Shown here: piece by piece, positions 36,153-45,304 of the stretch
Numbering within the stretch: position 1 is the stretch's first letter
Layout of the letters: each line of letters begins with the position of its first letter
Origin: Methylomonas sp. ZR1
GTDB lineage: Bacteria > Pseudomonadota > Gammaproteobacteria > Methylococcales > Methylomonadaceae
Direction: 5' to 3'
Assembly (NCBI RefSeq): GCF_013141865.1
Contig: NZ_RCST01000001.1
Coordinates: forward strand, 310,001 to 374,000
Length of the DNA: 64,000 nt
Position numbers and translations under genes: made by a program
Notes under the pieces: generated by a model
What the model saw: the letters and a program-made list of their open reading frames with translations, nothing else
Told to the model about the DNA's origin: nothing
Databases searched by the model: none

Positions 36153-37655
36153 ATGTTCGCCTTGTTCGAAAATCCCCGTTTGCGCGGCGGTATCCATGCC
36201 GAAGAGCACAAATCCGAAACCTCTCCGCTTAGCATTGTTACCGATTTTCCAATGCCTAAGAAATTGTACATTCCGGTGCAACAGCATGTCGGCAAGCCTG
36301 CCGAGCCGGTGGTGAAGGTCGGCGAGAAAGTACTGAAGGGCCAATTGCTGGCCTATAGCCAAGGCACCATTTCGGCGCCTGTGCATGCACCAACATCGGG
36401 CATTATCGCCGACGTCAAAGATTTTCCGGCACCGCATCCGTCAGCCTTGCCGATTCGCACCGTGGTAATTGAAAGCGACGGTAAAGAGCAATGGGCCCAG
36501 TTAATCGTTCCGGAAGACCCATTTCAACTAGAGCCGGAAGAAATTTGTCAACGAGTCGGCGCCGCTGGCGTGGTGGGTTTAGGCGGTGCGGTATTCCCGT
36601 CGGCGGTCAAACTCAGTTTGGGGCGTAAAAACAAGATTCATACCTTGCTGATTAATGCCGGCGAATGCGAGCCTTATCTGACTTGCGATGACCGTTTGAT
36701 GCAAGAGCGCGCGGAGCAAATCGTTGCCGGCATCCGGTTAATGTTGCGCGGCATGGATGCCCCGAAGGCTATGGTGGGTATCGAAGATAATAAACCCGAA
36801 GCTTTCGCGGCCATGCAAACGGCCGCCCGGGATTTTCCCAATATCGTGGTGGCGCAAGTGCCGACCCGCTATCCGATGGGTTGGGATAGGCAAATGTTGC
36901 GTTATTTAACCGGCCAGGAAATTCCCGCCGACGGGCGAGCCACGGACATTGGGGTGGTGGTGCACAACGTCGCCACGGCGTTTGCCGTCTATCAAGCCAT
37001 TTGCTTGGGACAACCCTTGATTAGCCGGGTGGTTACTGTCTCCGGCGCGGCCGTTGCCAAACCCAGAAATGTGGAAGTGCCCATCGGCACCTTGATGTCG
37101 GAAGTATTGGCGTTTTGCGGATTGGAAAAGTCGAAAATGGCCCGCTTAGTGATGGGTGGACCGATGATGGGCGACGCTTTGCCAATTGCCGAAGTGCCGG
37201 TGGTGAAAGCCTGCAACGGCATCCTGGCCTTGTCGCATGCCGACATCGACGAGCCGGCTATACAGCCTTGCATTCGTTGTTCCAGTTGCGTGACCGCTTG
37301 TCCGGTGGGTTTGTTACCCTTGGAAATGGCCAGCCGGATCAAAGCCAATCAGTTGGACTCAGCGGTTGATTTGGGCCTAAAAGATTGCATTAGCTGCGGC
37401 AGTTGTTCTTATGTCTGCCCGTCGAATATACCCTTGGTGCATTACTTTAAATTCGCTTCCGGCGAGTTAGTTAAACGCCAACAAGCCGAGCACAAGGCTG
37501 AACAAACCAAGCGTTTAGTCGAAGATAGAAATAATCGGATGGAACGGGCCAGATTGGAAGCCGAAGCGGAAGCTTTGCGTGCTCAGGAAGCCAGAGCCGC
37601 CCGTTTGGCTGCCGCACAACAGGCGCAAGCAGCGCCAGCAGAGGAAACCGTATGA
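36153..37655 (+). CDS. rnfC: Electron transport complex subunit RnfC
   Basis: 500 residues. A Complex I 51-kDa-like fold with the flavin/NAD region GVVGLGGAVFPSAVKL and NAGECEPYLTCDD is followed by two [4Fe-4S] motifs, CIRCSSCVTACP and CISCGSCSYVCP. The C-terminal 60 residues are an Ala/Glu/Arg-rich helix, variable in the family. It is the peripheral NADH-side subunit. Its stop overlaps the rnfD start by 4 bp. Confidence 0.97.
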   Translation: MFALFENPRLRGGIHAEEHKSETSPLSIVTDFPMPKKLYIPVQQHVGKPAEPVVKVGEKVLKGQLLAYSQGTISAPVHAPTSGIIADVKDFPAPHPSALPIRTVVIESDGKEQWAQLIVPEDPFQLEPEEICQRVGAAGVVGLGGAVFPSAVKLSLGRKNKIHTLLINAGECEPYLTCDDRLMQERAEQIVAGIRLMLRGMDAPKAMVGIEDNKPEAFAAMQTAARDFPNIVVAQVPTRYPMGWDRQMLRYLTGQEIPADGRATDIGVVVHNVATAFAVYQAICLGQPLISRVVTVSGAAVAKPRNVEVPIGTLMSEVLAFCGLEKSKMARLVMGGPMMGDALPIAEVPVVKACNGILALSHADIDEPAIQPCIRCSSCVTACPVGLLPLEMASRIKANQLDSAVDLGLKDCISCGSCSYVCPSNIPLVHYFKFASGELVKRQQAEHKAEQTKRLVEDRNNRMERARLEAEAEALRAQEARAARLAAAQQAQAAPAEETV

Positions 37656-38713
37656 GTAATAAACCAATTAGCGGGCCTCACGTGGCGGCCACCCGCCGCG
37701 TCGATCAAATCATGCGTTTGGTGATTCTCGCCTTGGCACCGGCCACTGCTTGCGGCGTGTTTTTGTTCGGCTGGCCGGCTTTGTATTTGCTGGCGGTGAC
37801 CGTGCTGTCTGCCATGGCTTTCGAAGGCTTGTGCCTGAAGATGAAAGGTGTGGCGGCAATGCCTTATTTGCGCGACGGTTCGGCGATCGTCACCGGCTTA
37901 TTAGTGGCGATGACTTTGCCGCCTTGGGCGCCATGGTGGATAGGCGTAGTCGGTTCGGCGCTGGCGATTGTATTGGGCAAGCATGTTTACGGCGGTTTGG
38001 GGCAAAACCTGTTCAATCCGGCCATGCTGGCCAGGGTGGCTTTGTTGATTTCCTTTCCCATCGAGATGACTACCTGGGCCAACGTATCGCCGCTGTTCAC
38101 CGGGCCCGGCGTGATCGATAGCTTAGCGATCACCTTTAGCGGTTTGGAAAACCCGGATGCGGTGACCGGCGCCACGACGTTGGGTTGGGTCAAGACTGAG
38201 TTTTCGCAAAACCGGCTGTTGCCCGGCAGTTTGATCGAATATTCGGGATTTTTAGCGTTTCTTGGTTGGGAGCGCGGGAGTTTGGGGGAAACCTCGTCTT
38301 TATTATTACTGGCCGGCGGCATTTGGCTGATGCGCCAAGGGGTCATCAAATGGCACATCCCTGTCTCGTTGCTGTTCAGTATCCTTCTGTTGTCGACGAT
38401 TTTTCATACTTGGGATAGTCAACATTACCTTGGACCCTGGGTGCATTTGAATTCCGGCGCGGTGATGTTGGTAGCGTTCTTTATCGCCACCGATTATGTC
38501 ACGTCGCCTAACACGCCGTTGGGGCAGGTGGTTTTCGGCGCCGGCTGCGGTTTATTGATTTTCGTGATCCGCTCTTGGGGCGGCTATCCGGAAGGCACCG
38601 GTTTTGCGATTTTATTGATGAACGCCGTCACGCCGCTGATCGATCATTACATCCGGCCCAGAATTTATGGCCGCTATCGTAACGGCAAGCCGCTCGATAT
38701 TTCCAATTCCTGA
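37652..38713 (+). CDS. rnfD: Electron transport complex subunit RnfD
   Basis: 353 residues with about nine membrane spans. The DAVTGATTLGW segment holds the Thr that carries covalent FMN in RnfD. GKHVYGGLGQNLFNPAM and IDHYIRPRIYG are conserved family segments. It is an integral inner-membrane subunit that overlaps rnfC by 4 bp. Confidence 0.96.
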   Translation: MSNKPISGPHVAATRRVDQIMRLVILALAPATACGVFLFGWPALYLLAVTVLSAMAFEGLCLKMKGVAAMPYLRDGSAIVTGLLVAMTLPPWAPWWIGVVGSALAIVLGKHVYGGLGQNLFNPAMLARVALLISFPIEMTTWANVSPLFTGPGVIDSLAITFSGLENPDAVTGATTLGWVKTEFSQNRLLPGSLIEYSGFLAFLGWERGSLGETSSLLLLAGGIWLMRQGVIKWHIPVSLLFSILLLSTIFHTWDSQHYLGPWVHLNSGAVMLVAFFIATDYVTSPNTPLGQVVFGAGCGLLIFVIRSWGGYPEGTGFAILLMNAVTPLIDHYIRPRIYGRYRNGKPLDISNS

Positions 38714-38721
38714 GACAGGCC

Positions 38722-39462
38722 ATGAATTCCGAACCCGCAAAATCAAATCCCAAGGCTAGCCAATATATGGAGTACGCCTTGCGTACTGTCGGTGATTTAA
38801 AGCAAAAACTGGCCGTGTGGCTGGAGCCAGGAAATTTGGAACAACTGCGGCCGCTATTACAGTATCAGGCTGGCGTGCTGGGTGGTTTTGCGCTGTTGGC
38901 TGCGATTTTATTGGGTGTGGCCGATCTGGCGACACGCGGCGTGATAGAGCTGCGCTTGCAGGAAGATCTACAGGTCAACCTGGAGCAAGTGGTTCCGGCA
39001 GAGCTTTACGATAATAACTTGCTGAAAGACAGTGTGCTGCTGCCATCTGCCGATGCCAATTTGGGTGCAGAACAAACTGAAGTCTACTTGGCTAAAAAGG
39101 CGGGTTTGGTTAACGCAGTCTGTTTTAAATTCGTTGCCCCTGACGGTTATGCCGGGCCGATCAGCTTGGTGATGGGGATCGATAGCAAAGGCGAAATCCT
39201 TGGTGTACGAGTTATCGCACATGTCGAGACGCCGGGCTTGGGCGATAAAATCGAAGTGACCAAGTCCAAATGGGTGCTGTCTTTCAACGGCAAATCCTTA
39301 AATAACCTGACTGTCGAGCAATGGGCGGTTAAAAAAGACGGCGGGGTGTTCGATCAGTTTAGTGGGGCGACGATTACACCGCGCAAAGTGGTTCAAGCAA
39401 TCAAGCGGGGATTGGAGTTTTATAAGGTGCATCAGGCGGAATTGTTGCAGCCTAGCCGATAG
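38722..39462 (+). CDS. rnfG: Electron transport complex subunit RnfG
   Basis: 246 residues. One membrane span (about residues 50-70) is followed by a periplasmic FMN-binding domain. The covalent FMN site is FSGATITPRKVV, and GLGDKIE is conserved. The first 45 residues, before the span, are longer than in E. coli RsxG. It is followed by a 322-bp gap with a palindromic repeat before rnfE. Confidence 0.95.
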   Translation: MNSEPAKSNPKASQYMEYALRTVGDLKQKLAVWLEPGNLEQLRPLLQYQAGVLGGFALLAAILLGVADLATRGVIELRLQEDLQVNLEQVVPAELYDNNLLKDSVLLPSADANLGAEQTEVYLAKKAGLVNAVCFKFVAPDGYAGPISLVMGIDSKGEILGVRVIAHVETPGLGDKIEVTKSKWVLSFNGKSLNNLTVEQWAVKKDGGVFDQFSGATITPRKVVQAIKRGLEFYKVHQAELLQPSR

Positions 39463-39524
39463 TGTTTTTGGTGTCGCTGTCGCGACGCTTAGTTTGCATG
39501 TTGGTTCGCGGACCGACAGCCGCG

Positions 39525-39702
39525 ATACTTTTCTTTGCTCCGCCAAAGAAAAGTATCCAAAAGAAAGGCGGCCCGAACGCCGCTTTGTTCCTGCGCTCCG
39601 AAGCGTTTGGCGAGGGTTTTCGAAAGGGGCTTCCCAGCCCCTCCGAAAACGAGCGGCATCCATGCCGCTCCCCTATCGGGCTGGTCTCGCCAAACGCTTC
39701 GG
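39525..39702. repeat. Composite palindromic (REP/BIME-like) repeat inside the rnf operon
   Basis: Several hairpins lie in a row. ATACTTTTCTTTG (39525-39537) pairs perfectly with 39544-39556. A 17-bp perfect arm starting CCGAAGCGTTTGG (39598-39614) pairs with 39686-39702. Nested in it are GTTTTCG (39616-39622) with CGAAAAC (39644-39650), AGGGGCT with AGCCCCT, and GAGCGGCAT (39651-39659) with ATGCCGCTC (39662-39670). It lies in the rnfG-rnfE gap and encodes no protein. Confidence 0.85.
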
Positions 39703-39784
39703 TGCTCGGCGCGGCATACGGGAAGAAAATCGTCGCGATCTTCTCAGGCATTAACACTTGCTCACGATTTTTGGAGAAACCATC

Positions 39785-40495
39785 ATGAATCTTTCGATTC
39801 TGTTTTCAGAACAATACAGAAAAATCGCTCGCGACGGCCTATGGGACAACAACGTCGTGCTGACCCAAAATCTGGCGCTGTGTCCGTTGTTGGCAGTGAC
39901 CGGGACGGCAACCAACGGCTTGGGTATGGGCTTGGCGACCATGGTGGTAATGGTGGCATCCAATGCCGCGGTATCGGTGAGTCGGCATCTGATTCCGTCT
40001 GAAATTCGCATCCCGATTTTCGTGTTGCTGATTGCCGCGTTGGTGACCTTGGTGGATATTTTTCTAAACGCCTGGATGCATGAGTTACATAAGGTACTGG
40101 GCCTGTTTATCCCGTTGATTGTCACCAACTGCGTTATTCTCGGTCGAGCTGAAGCGTTTGCTTCCAAGCAACCGGTGATGCCCTCGATGTGGGATGGTTT
40201 GATGATGGGGGTGGGCTTTACCGCGGCGATGGTGGTGCTGGGAGCGATGCGGGAGATTAGTTCTGCCGGCACTTTATTCGCCAACGCCTCTGTGCTGTTG
40301 GGGGAAAGTTTCCGGTTTCTGGAAACCACTTTGATTCCGGAATACAAAGGTTTTTTGCTGATGGCTTTGCCGCCGGGTGGCTTCATCATGCTGGGTTTCA
40401 TGGTGGCATTGAAACGCTTGTTGGACCGGAAAGCGGCGGCCAAAATTACAGAACCGACCATTATTGATCCGGTTGTCTTGGAAGAAGGGGCGTAA
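39785..40495 (+). CDS. rnfE: Electron transport complex subunit RnfE
   Basis: 236 residues from the ATG with GGAG 9 nt upstream. Six spans and NVVLTQNLALCPLLAVTG and LPLIVTNCVILGRAEAFA mark RnfE, the homologue of RnfA with inverted topology. It is an integral subunit and resumes the rnf order after the palindromic repeat. Confidence 0.96.
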   Translation: MNLSILFSEQYRKIARDGLWDNNVVLTQNLALCPLLAVTGTATNGLGMGLATMVVMVASNAAVSVSRHLIPSEIRIPIFVLLIAALVTLVDIFLNAWMHELHKVLGLFIPLIVTNCVILGRAEAFASKQPVMPSMWDGLMMGVGFTAAMVVLGAMREISSAGTLFANASVLLGESFRFLETTLIPEYKGFLLMALPPGGFIMLGFMVALKRLLDRKAAAKITEPTIIDPVVLEEGA

Positions 40496-40498
40496 ACT

Positions 40499-40762
40499 AT
40501 GAATGTGGGTGTATGTTATGCGCAGGCGGACAGGCAACTCTGGTTGCGGCTGGAAGTGCCGGAGGGCAGTACCATCGCCGAAGTGATTGAATTGTCCGGC
40601 GTGTTGACGCAATATCCCGAGATCGATCTGGAGAGCCAAAAGGTCGGGATTTTCGGTAAACTGGCCAAATTGGATGCATCGGTTAAGGAAGGGGACCGCG
40701 TGGAGATTTATCGTAAAATCACCGCCGATCCCGCGCAAGTTCAGCGCAGGCGGGTGGCGTAG
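40499..40762 (+). CDS. rnfH: RnfH family ubiquitin-like protein
   Basis: 87 residues, with a beta-grasp fold pattern (VGVCYAQADRQLWLRLEVPEG, then GDRVEIYRKI). RnfH often ends rnf operons of diazotrophs and is also known as a ubiquitin-like protein of unclear action. It follows rnfE by 3 bp. Confidence 0.92.
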   Translation: MNVGVCYAQADRQLWLRLEVPEGSTIAEVIELSGVLTQYPEIDLESQKVGIFGKLAKLDASVKEGDRVEIYRKITADPAQVQRRRVA

Positions 40763-40765
40763 CCC

Positions 40766-40987
40766 ATGTACGTGTGTCTTTGCAAAGCCGTCACCGACAG
40801 TCAGCTCGATGCTGCCATAGACAGCGGCTTATGTTCGCGGAAACAGTTGGTGCAATGTTTTGGTGTTGGTGGCGATTGCGGTAAATGTAACAAGGACATT
40901 GCGCAAATTTTGGATAGAAAAAATGCATGTCGGCTATTGCAGGCTGCGAATGACGCCCAACTAATCATAAAAACCCAGGAGATTTGA
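40766..40987 (+). CDS. bfd: Bacterioferritin-associated ferredoxin
   Basis: 73 residues with the Bfd [2Fe-2S] ligands CLC (residues 4-6) and CGKC near residues 38-41. Bfd reduces bacterioferritin to release stored iron. It lies 3 bp after rnfH and 1 bp before bfr, so iron release is placed under the same transcript as Rnf. Confidence 0.92.
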   Translation: MYVCLCKAVTDSQLDAAIDSGLCSRKQLVQCFGVGGDCGKCNKDIAQILDRKNACRLLQAANDAQLIIKTQEI

Positions 40988-40988
40988 C

Positions 40989-41453
40989 ATGCAAGGCGAT
41001 AAAAAAGTAATCGAATTTTTAAATAAGGCACTGGAAAACGAATTAACTGCCATCAATCAATATTTTTTGCATGCCCGGATGTTCAAAAATTGGGGCTTTC
41101 AAAAGCTGAATGAAAAGGAATATCACGAATCGATCGACGAAATGAAACACGCCGATAAGTTGATCGAAAGGATTTTGTTTCTGGAAGGATTGCCCAATTT
41201 GCAAAGCCTGGGTAGATTGATGATAGGCGAGAACCCCAAGGAAATGCTGGAATGCGACCTTAAATTGGAACATCTGGCCTTGCCTTTGTTGAAAGAGGCG
41301 ATAGCTTATTGTGAAAGCATCAACGACTACGTCAGCAGGGAATTGTTCGAACACATTCTGGAAAGCGAAGAAGAGCATGTCGATTGGTTGGAAACCCAGA
41401 TGGACCTGATCGAAAAAGTCGGCATTCAAAACTATCTGCAATCGCAGATGTAA
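40989..41453 (+). CDS. bfr: Bacterioferritin
   Basis: 154 residues, the family length. Ferroxidase ligands are readable: Glu in [11 protein letters not shown], Glu and His in DEMKHAD (with Met as haem ligand), Glu in LKLEHL, and Glu and His in ESEEEHVDW. It stores iron in a 24-mer shell. It is the last gene of the rnf-bfd-bfr run, just before an IS256 element. Confidence 0.96.
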   Translation: MQGDKKVIEFLNKALENELTAINQYFLHARMFKNWGFQKLNEKEYHESIDEMKHADKLIERILFLEGLPNLQSLGRLMIGENPKEMLECDLKLEHLALPLLKEAIAYCESINDYVSRELFEHILESEEEHVDWLETQMDLIEKVGIQNYLQSQM

Positions 41454-41520
41454 ATAGGCGCTCCAGTCAAAAAAACTTTACGGGGCGAGGGTGTCCTGAA
41501 TTTTGTGTAAACGGGTTTTG

Positions 41521-42934
41521 TTAGTGGTTTAGCATTCTGTCTTCAAACTGAATGCTAAACCGATTTAAAGCCGCTTTCCAGTCATGTAATGGCATCGTCC
41601 ATTTTTTACTGATATTCATCAGCGCCAAATAGAACAATTTCGACAAGGCCTCGTCACTGGGAAATGAGCCGCGATTCTTGGTGATTTTCCGCAAACTCAT
41701 GTTCACCGACTCAATAGCATTGATGGTGTAAATGATGCGGCGTATCTCCGGCGGATAGTCAAAGAAGAGAATGATCCGATCCCGATTGCGCCGCCAAATC
41801 TGGGCAATCGGTGGATAGGCATCGTTCCATTGCGCCTCGAATTCTCCCAGTGCCTGCTCAGCTTCATCGACGGTAGCTGACTGGTATATCCGCTTGAGAT
41901 CGTCAGCGATCTGTTTACGCATTTTCCAGCCGACATAGTTCAGGCTATTGCGGACCAAGTGGACAATGCACAGTTGGACTGCGGCGTGTGGATAGACGGT
42001 TTCAATGGCTTCAGGAAAGCCTTTCAAGCCATCGACACAGGCGATGAAAATATCTTGGACGCCGCGATTCTTTAGGTCGGTGACGACTTGCAACCAGAAC
42101 TTGGCGCCTTCGGTTTGGGCGATCCATAAGCCAAGTACCCTAAGGCGGTGGGCGTGTTGGAAAAAGACCGGGAATCCCTATTGGCCTTTTACGACTTTCC
42201 GGCCAAGCATTGGATACATATTCGTACGACCAACCTGATCGAATCCAGCTTTGCGACCATGCGCCATCGGACGACCCGCACCAAGAACTGTGTGTCCCGC
42301 AATACCTTGTTGGGGTTAGTGTTCCAATTGACGTTAACCGCCGAGAAGAGTTGGCGCAAAATACGCCGATTTAAACGATTGCCGGATGTGATTGAGGGCA
42401 TCCGTTTTCAGGACGGCATGGCTGTCATTATGGAACCGGAGAAAACAGAAGAAACTCAGCAGATGGCCGCCTGATTCAAATCAGCCATACACCAGATTTG
42501 ACTATTTCTCCTCGACGACACTTCAGTGCCATACAGTTCTTCCAGATGACTCTGGATTTCCCTGACCGTCAGACCTCGAGCATAGAGTGAGATGGTTTTG
42601 TCGTCGAAACCCGTCCAGCGGGATTGGTGTTTGCCAATGATTTGTGGCTCGAACTGGCCGTGACGGTCGCGGGGAATCTCAATCGGCAATGCGCCAAAGT
42701 CGCCTTTCAGCGTTTTTCGGCTTTTGCCGTTGCGGGTGTTGCCGGCAGGATTGCCGACAGCTTCATGCTTGCCATGACCGAGATGTTCGGTCATTTCAGC
42801 TTCTAAAGCCCACTCCACCAGGGCCTTGGTCAGTTGTTTCAGAAGACCGTTTCACCCAGCAGGTCTTCGGGTTTTTGATAGCCTGACAGCAAGCTGTCGA
42901 TCAGTTCGGTTGGGATGGATTTTGGTAAGATCAT
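41521..42934 (-). pseudogene. IS256 transposase, interrupted and frameshifted
   Basis: The start is ATG 42934 with a GGAG site. The N-terminal frame (MILPKSIPTELIDSLLSGYQ) breaks after GET near 42850, where one base of a T-run is missing compared with the expected GENGLLKQL. It resumes as [20 protein letters not shown] up to YGTEVS near 42515. The C-terminal part (VLGLWIAQTEG... TINAIESVNMSLRKIT) resumes from about 42138. The middle, about 75 codons with the first catalytic Asp, is replaced by another IS256 fragment. Confidence 0.85.
42133..42474 (+). pseudogene. Fragment of a second IS256 transposase (C-terminal end)
   Basis: The plus-strand frame KYPKAVGVLEKDRESLLAFY, then HIRTTNLIESSFATMRHRT, to the stop at 42474 is the C-terminal third of another Mutator-type transposase. 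Its downstream end TCAAATCAGCCATACACCAG is also kept. AAGTAC at 42133-42138 fits both reading frames at the junction, suggesting a microhomology joint. Confidence 0.8.
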
Positions 42935-43273
42935 CGGTACTCCTAAAAGTAACGGCAGTTTCCTGCCTAATGACCGTTTAAACAAAAATTTTTACACCCT
43001 CGTTTTTTGATTTTTCGTTAGATTTTGGGAGTGGTTTTTTCCCCCCAATTAAAACGCAGGGTGAACGCGATAAATATTTTTTTGAATGACACGTGTGCTC
43101 TCGAAATGAATGGTAAACGTGTGGGTAAAACAAAATTTCCTGATTTGAGATAAAACGCTGCTAAGCGGTCCACTCCTTCGGGTTTGAATCCGCTGTTTTT
43201 AACATTAATCAATTTGACGGGAAAACCCGCGACCGCCTGCTGTTTCCAGCGTACTGCAATACTGGCGGAAAAT

Positions 43274-44077
43274 CTAAAAAGCCGGCGCTTGGTCTTGCAA
43301 CGTAAAAATGATCGGCACCAATACCGCGCTGGCGACATTGATTTCCGCTCGTTTGGCCGGTACGAAGCGCCATTGTTTGACGGCTTCGACCGCGGATTCG
43401 TCTAGCGCTTCGTGACCACAGCTTTGTTCGACGGCAACGCCCACTACCAGGCCATCCTCGCTGACTTCCACGCGCAAAACCACTTTGCCCTGCCAGCCTC
43501 GGCTGCGGGCGATACCGGGGTACTCCGGCTTGGGATTGTGTTGGTAAGCGGCATTCAGATATGCCTCGGTAAACGTCGGACTTGGATTGTCGGCGCTTAC
43601 TTTCTCGGCAATCGCCGGCTGAGTGGCATCGTCGACCGGCCGAGGCTGTTGATCAAAAACTTGTTCCTGCATCGAAAAATCGGACGGCGGCGCCTGCGGC
43701 GTCACTTTTTTCAACCGGGGTTTGAGTTGCGGCTTTTTAGGTTTTGGTTGGGCAACGCTGGGCGGCGGCGGTTGGGTTCGCTCAAGGCTTGGCTCACTGG
43801 CCGGAACTGTGATTGTCGACACTTCCATTTTAAGCGGACTGGCTTTTGCCTCCGGCAGGTCGGGGCACAAGAAGCAGCTGACCCCGGCCAAGTGCAGCAA
43901 CATAACGGTAACTAACATCAAAAATAGCACGGAGATGTTGCGCGAACGTTCTTTGTTGCGGGTTGGTTTTAGCAACACCGCGCGGCCGGCTTCGACGCCG
44001 ACGGATGCATCAAGAAAAGATGCTGCCGGATTTTGAGCAATAACAAGTCCGATTCGATTCGCTCTAATAAATGGCAC
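43274..44077 (-). CDS. tonB: TonB family energy transducer
   Basis: 267 residues if the GTG at 44077 is used; this start is uncertain. One membrane span lies near residues 50-68. A Pro/Lys-rich periplasmic linker (QPKPKKPQLKPRLKK) follows. The C-terminal TonB domain has YPGIARSRGWQGKVVLRV and SAVEAVKQWRFVPAKR. It energises outer-membrane receptors together with ExbBD, which are not here. It follows fecI-fecR on the same strand after a 185-bp gap. Confidence 0.88.
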   Translation of the reverse strand: MPFIRANRIGLVIAQNPAASFLDASVGVEAGRAVLLKPTRNKERSRNISVLFLMLVTVMLLHLAGVSCFLCPDLPEAKASPLKMEVSTITVPASEPSLERTQPPPPSVAQPKPKKPQLKPRLKKVTPQAPPSDFSMQEQVFDQQPRPVDDATQPAIAEKVSADNPSPTFTEAYLNAAYQHNPKPEYPGIARSRGWQGKVVLRVEVSEDGLVVGVAVEQSCGHEALDESAVEAVKQWRFVPAKRAEINVASAVLVPIIFTLQDQAPAF

Positions 44078-44262
44078 GGGTTTTTAGGATTGGCGGTTAA
44101 ACATGCGGCGGCGTCCCTGAGCTGGCGTGATTCTTCCAAACAACTAAATTCGCCAAGTTAAGACGATTTTCAATTAATTATGACAAAAGCCTTGCCGCCA
44201 GGAATGCGGCCAATTGCCGCAGCGGCGGTTCCTTATACGGCCCGGCCGATTCTGTTTTCGCG

Positions 44263-45231
44263 TCAAGAATGCAAAATTACCAGCCACGGCCCCAATGCGG
44301 TCTGACGTAGCGCCAAAGATTTTTGCAAGGCATCCAGCATTGCCAGACCGTCGGTTGGAAATACCCCGCTAACTCGCAATTGCTTGACATCCTCACCATT
44401 CAGAATGATTTTGGCTTTGGAATAGCGGTTTAACTCTGCTACCACGTCGGCCAGTGCCTGATCGTGAAAAATCAACTTGCCGCGTTTCCAGGCATTTAAC
44501 TGGTTGAGATTGGCTGGTGCCGGTTTATCCAACCCACCGCCAGTGGAATACGTCAATCGCTGGCCTTCCTCCACCCGTATCGCGGCGACATCGGTTTGGT
44601 CAATCAAGCGCACGGCTACCGCATGCTCGGTAACATTGACTTCGACCTTATCGGCGCCAGGGCGCGCCACGTCAAACACTGTCCCCAAGGCCCTAACCGC
44701 CGTATCGCCGGCTTCCACTTCAAAGGGTCTGTTGGCATCACTGGCGACCTTGAACTCGGCTTGGCCTCTGAGCAATACCACGCGCCGTTTGTCCGCCGAC
44801 CAGTCTATGTCCAACGCGGTATCGGTATTCAGCAACACGCTGCTGCCGTCGGCCAATTGAATCTGTTTTTGCTCGCCAACGGCGGTTGCGTAATCGCTGA
44901 GCAACCAATCGTGCAGCCTATCCCGGCCTAGCAATAACCCCAACACCAGCGAAGCGGCTAGCGCCAAACCGGCTCGCCGCGGCAAACGCGGAACGGCATG
45001 AATTTGCTTTGGCTGGAAATTGGCGGGCGGTGTGGTTTTAACGGCTTGCGCGACCGAACCCCACAGCGCTTCGGCCTCGGCGTAGGCTTGCCGGTTGGCG
45101 TCGTCTTGACCATACCAGGCTTCGAATTGGCGGCGCGCGGCGTCTGTAACCGAACCGGAACGCATCAGCACCAGCCAGTCTATCGCCTGGTCGGCCAAGC
45201 TTTCATTGGAGTTGTCGGGGTCGGTGTTCAT
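44263..45231 (-). CDS. fecR: FecR-type anti-sigma regulator
   Basis: 322 residues from the ATG giving MNTDPDNSN. The N-terminal cytoplasmic domain has AIDWLVLMRSGSVT and RQFEAWYGQDDANRQAYAE, followed by one membrane span (about residues 86-102). The periplasmic FecR domain has YATAVGEQKQIQLADGS and RAEFKV-type strands and ends in a secretin/TonB short N-terminal-like region. It relays a receptor signal to the neighbouring ECF sigma factor. Confidence 0.9.
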   Translation of the reverse strand: MNTDPDNSNESLADQAIDWLVLMRSGSVTDAARRQFEAWYGQDDANRQAYAEAEALWGSVAQAVKTTPPANFQPKQIHAVPRLPRRAGLALAASLVLGLLLGRDRLHDWLLSDYATAVGEQKQIQLADGSSVLLNTDTALDIDWSADKRRVVLLRGQAEFKVASDANRPFEVEAGDTAVRALGTVFDVARPGADKVEVNVTEHAVAVRLIDQTDVAAIRVEEGQRLTYSTGGGLDKPAPANLNQLNAWKRGKLIFHDQALADVVAELNRYSKAKIILNGEDVKQLRVSGVFPTDGLAMLDALQKSLALRQTALGPWLVILHS

Positions 45232-45304
45232 CAAGGCTGCTGAAGCGGGGAAGGAGTGGGCAAACGATAAAACAATGTTGCCGGAAAATAAACCGCAGGC
45301 CAAT

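Larger units (their letters stand above)
41487..43003 (-). mobile_element. IS256-family element, chimeric and inactive
   Basis: Terminal repeats are GAGGGTGTCCTGAATTTTGT (from 41487) and, at the other end, the complement GAGGGTGTAAAAATTTTTGT (to 43003), both followed by TAAACGG. The minus-strand transposase is broken by a foreign IS256 fragment (about 42133-42510) and by a 1-bp deletion. No target duplication is visible. Confidence 0.8.

Noticed and set aside
43018..43338. 106-codon minus-strand open frame overlapping the tonB end
   Set aside because: It is out of frame with tonB, has no ribosome site and runs into the IS256 flank; no family resemblance.
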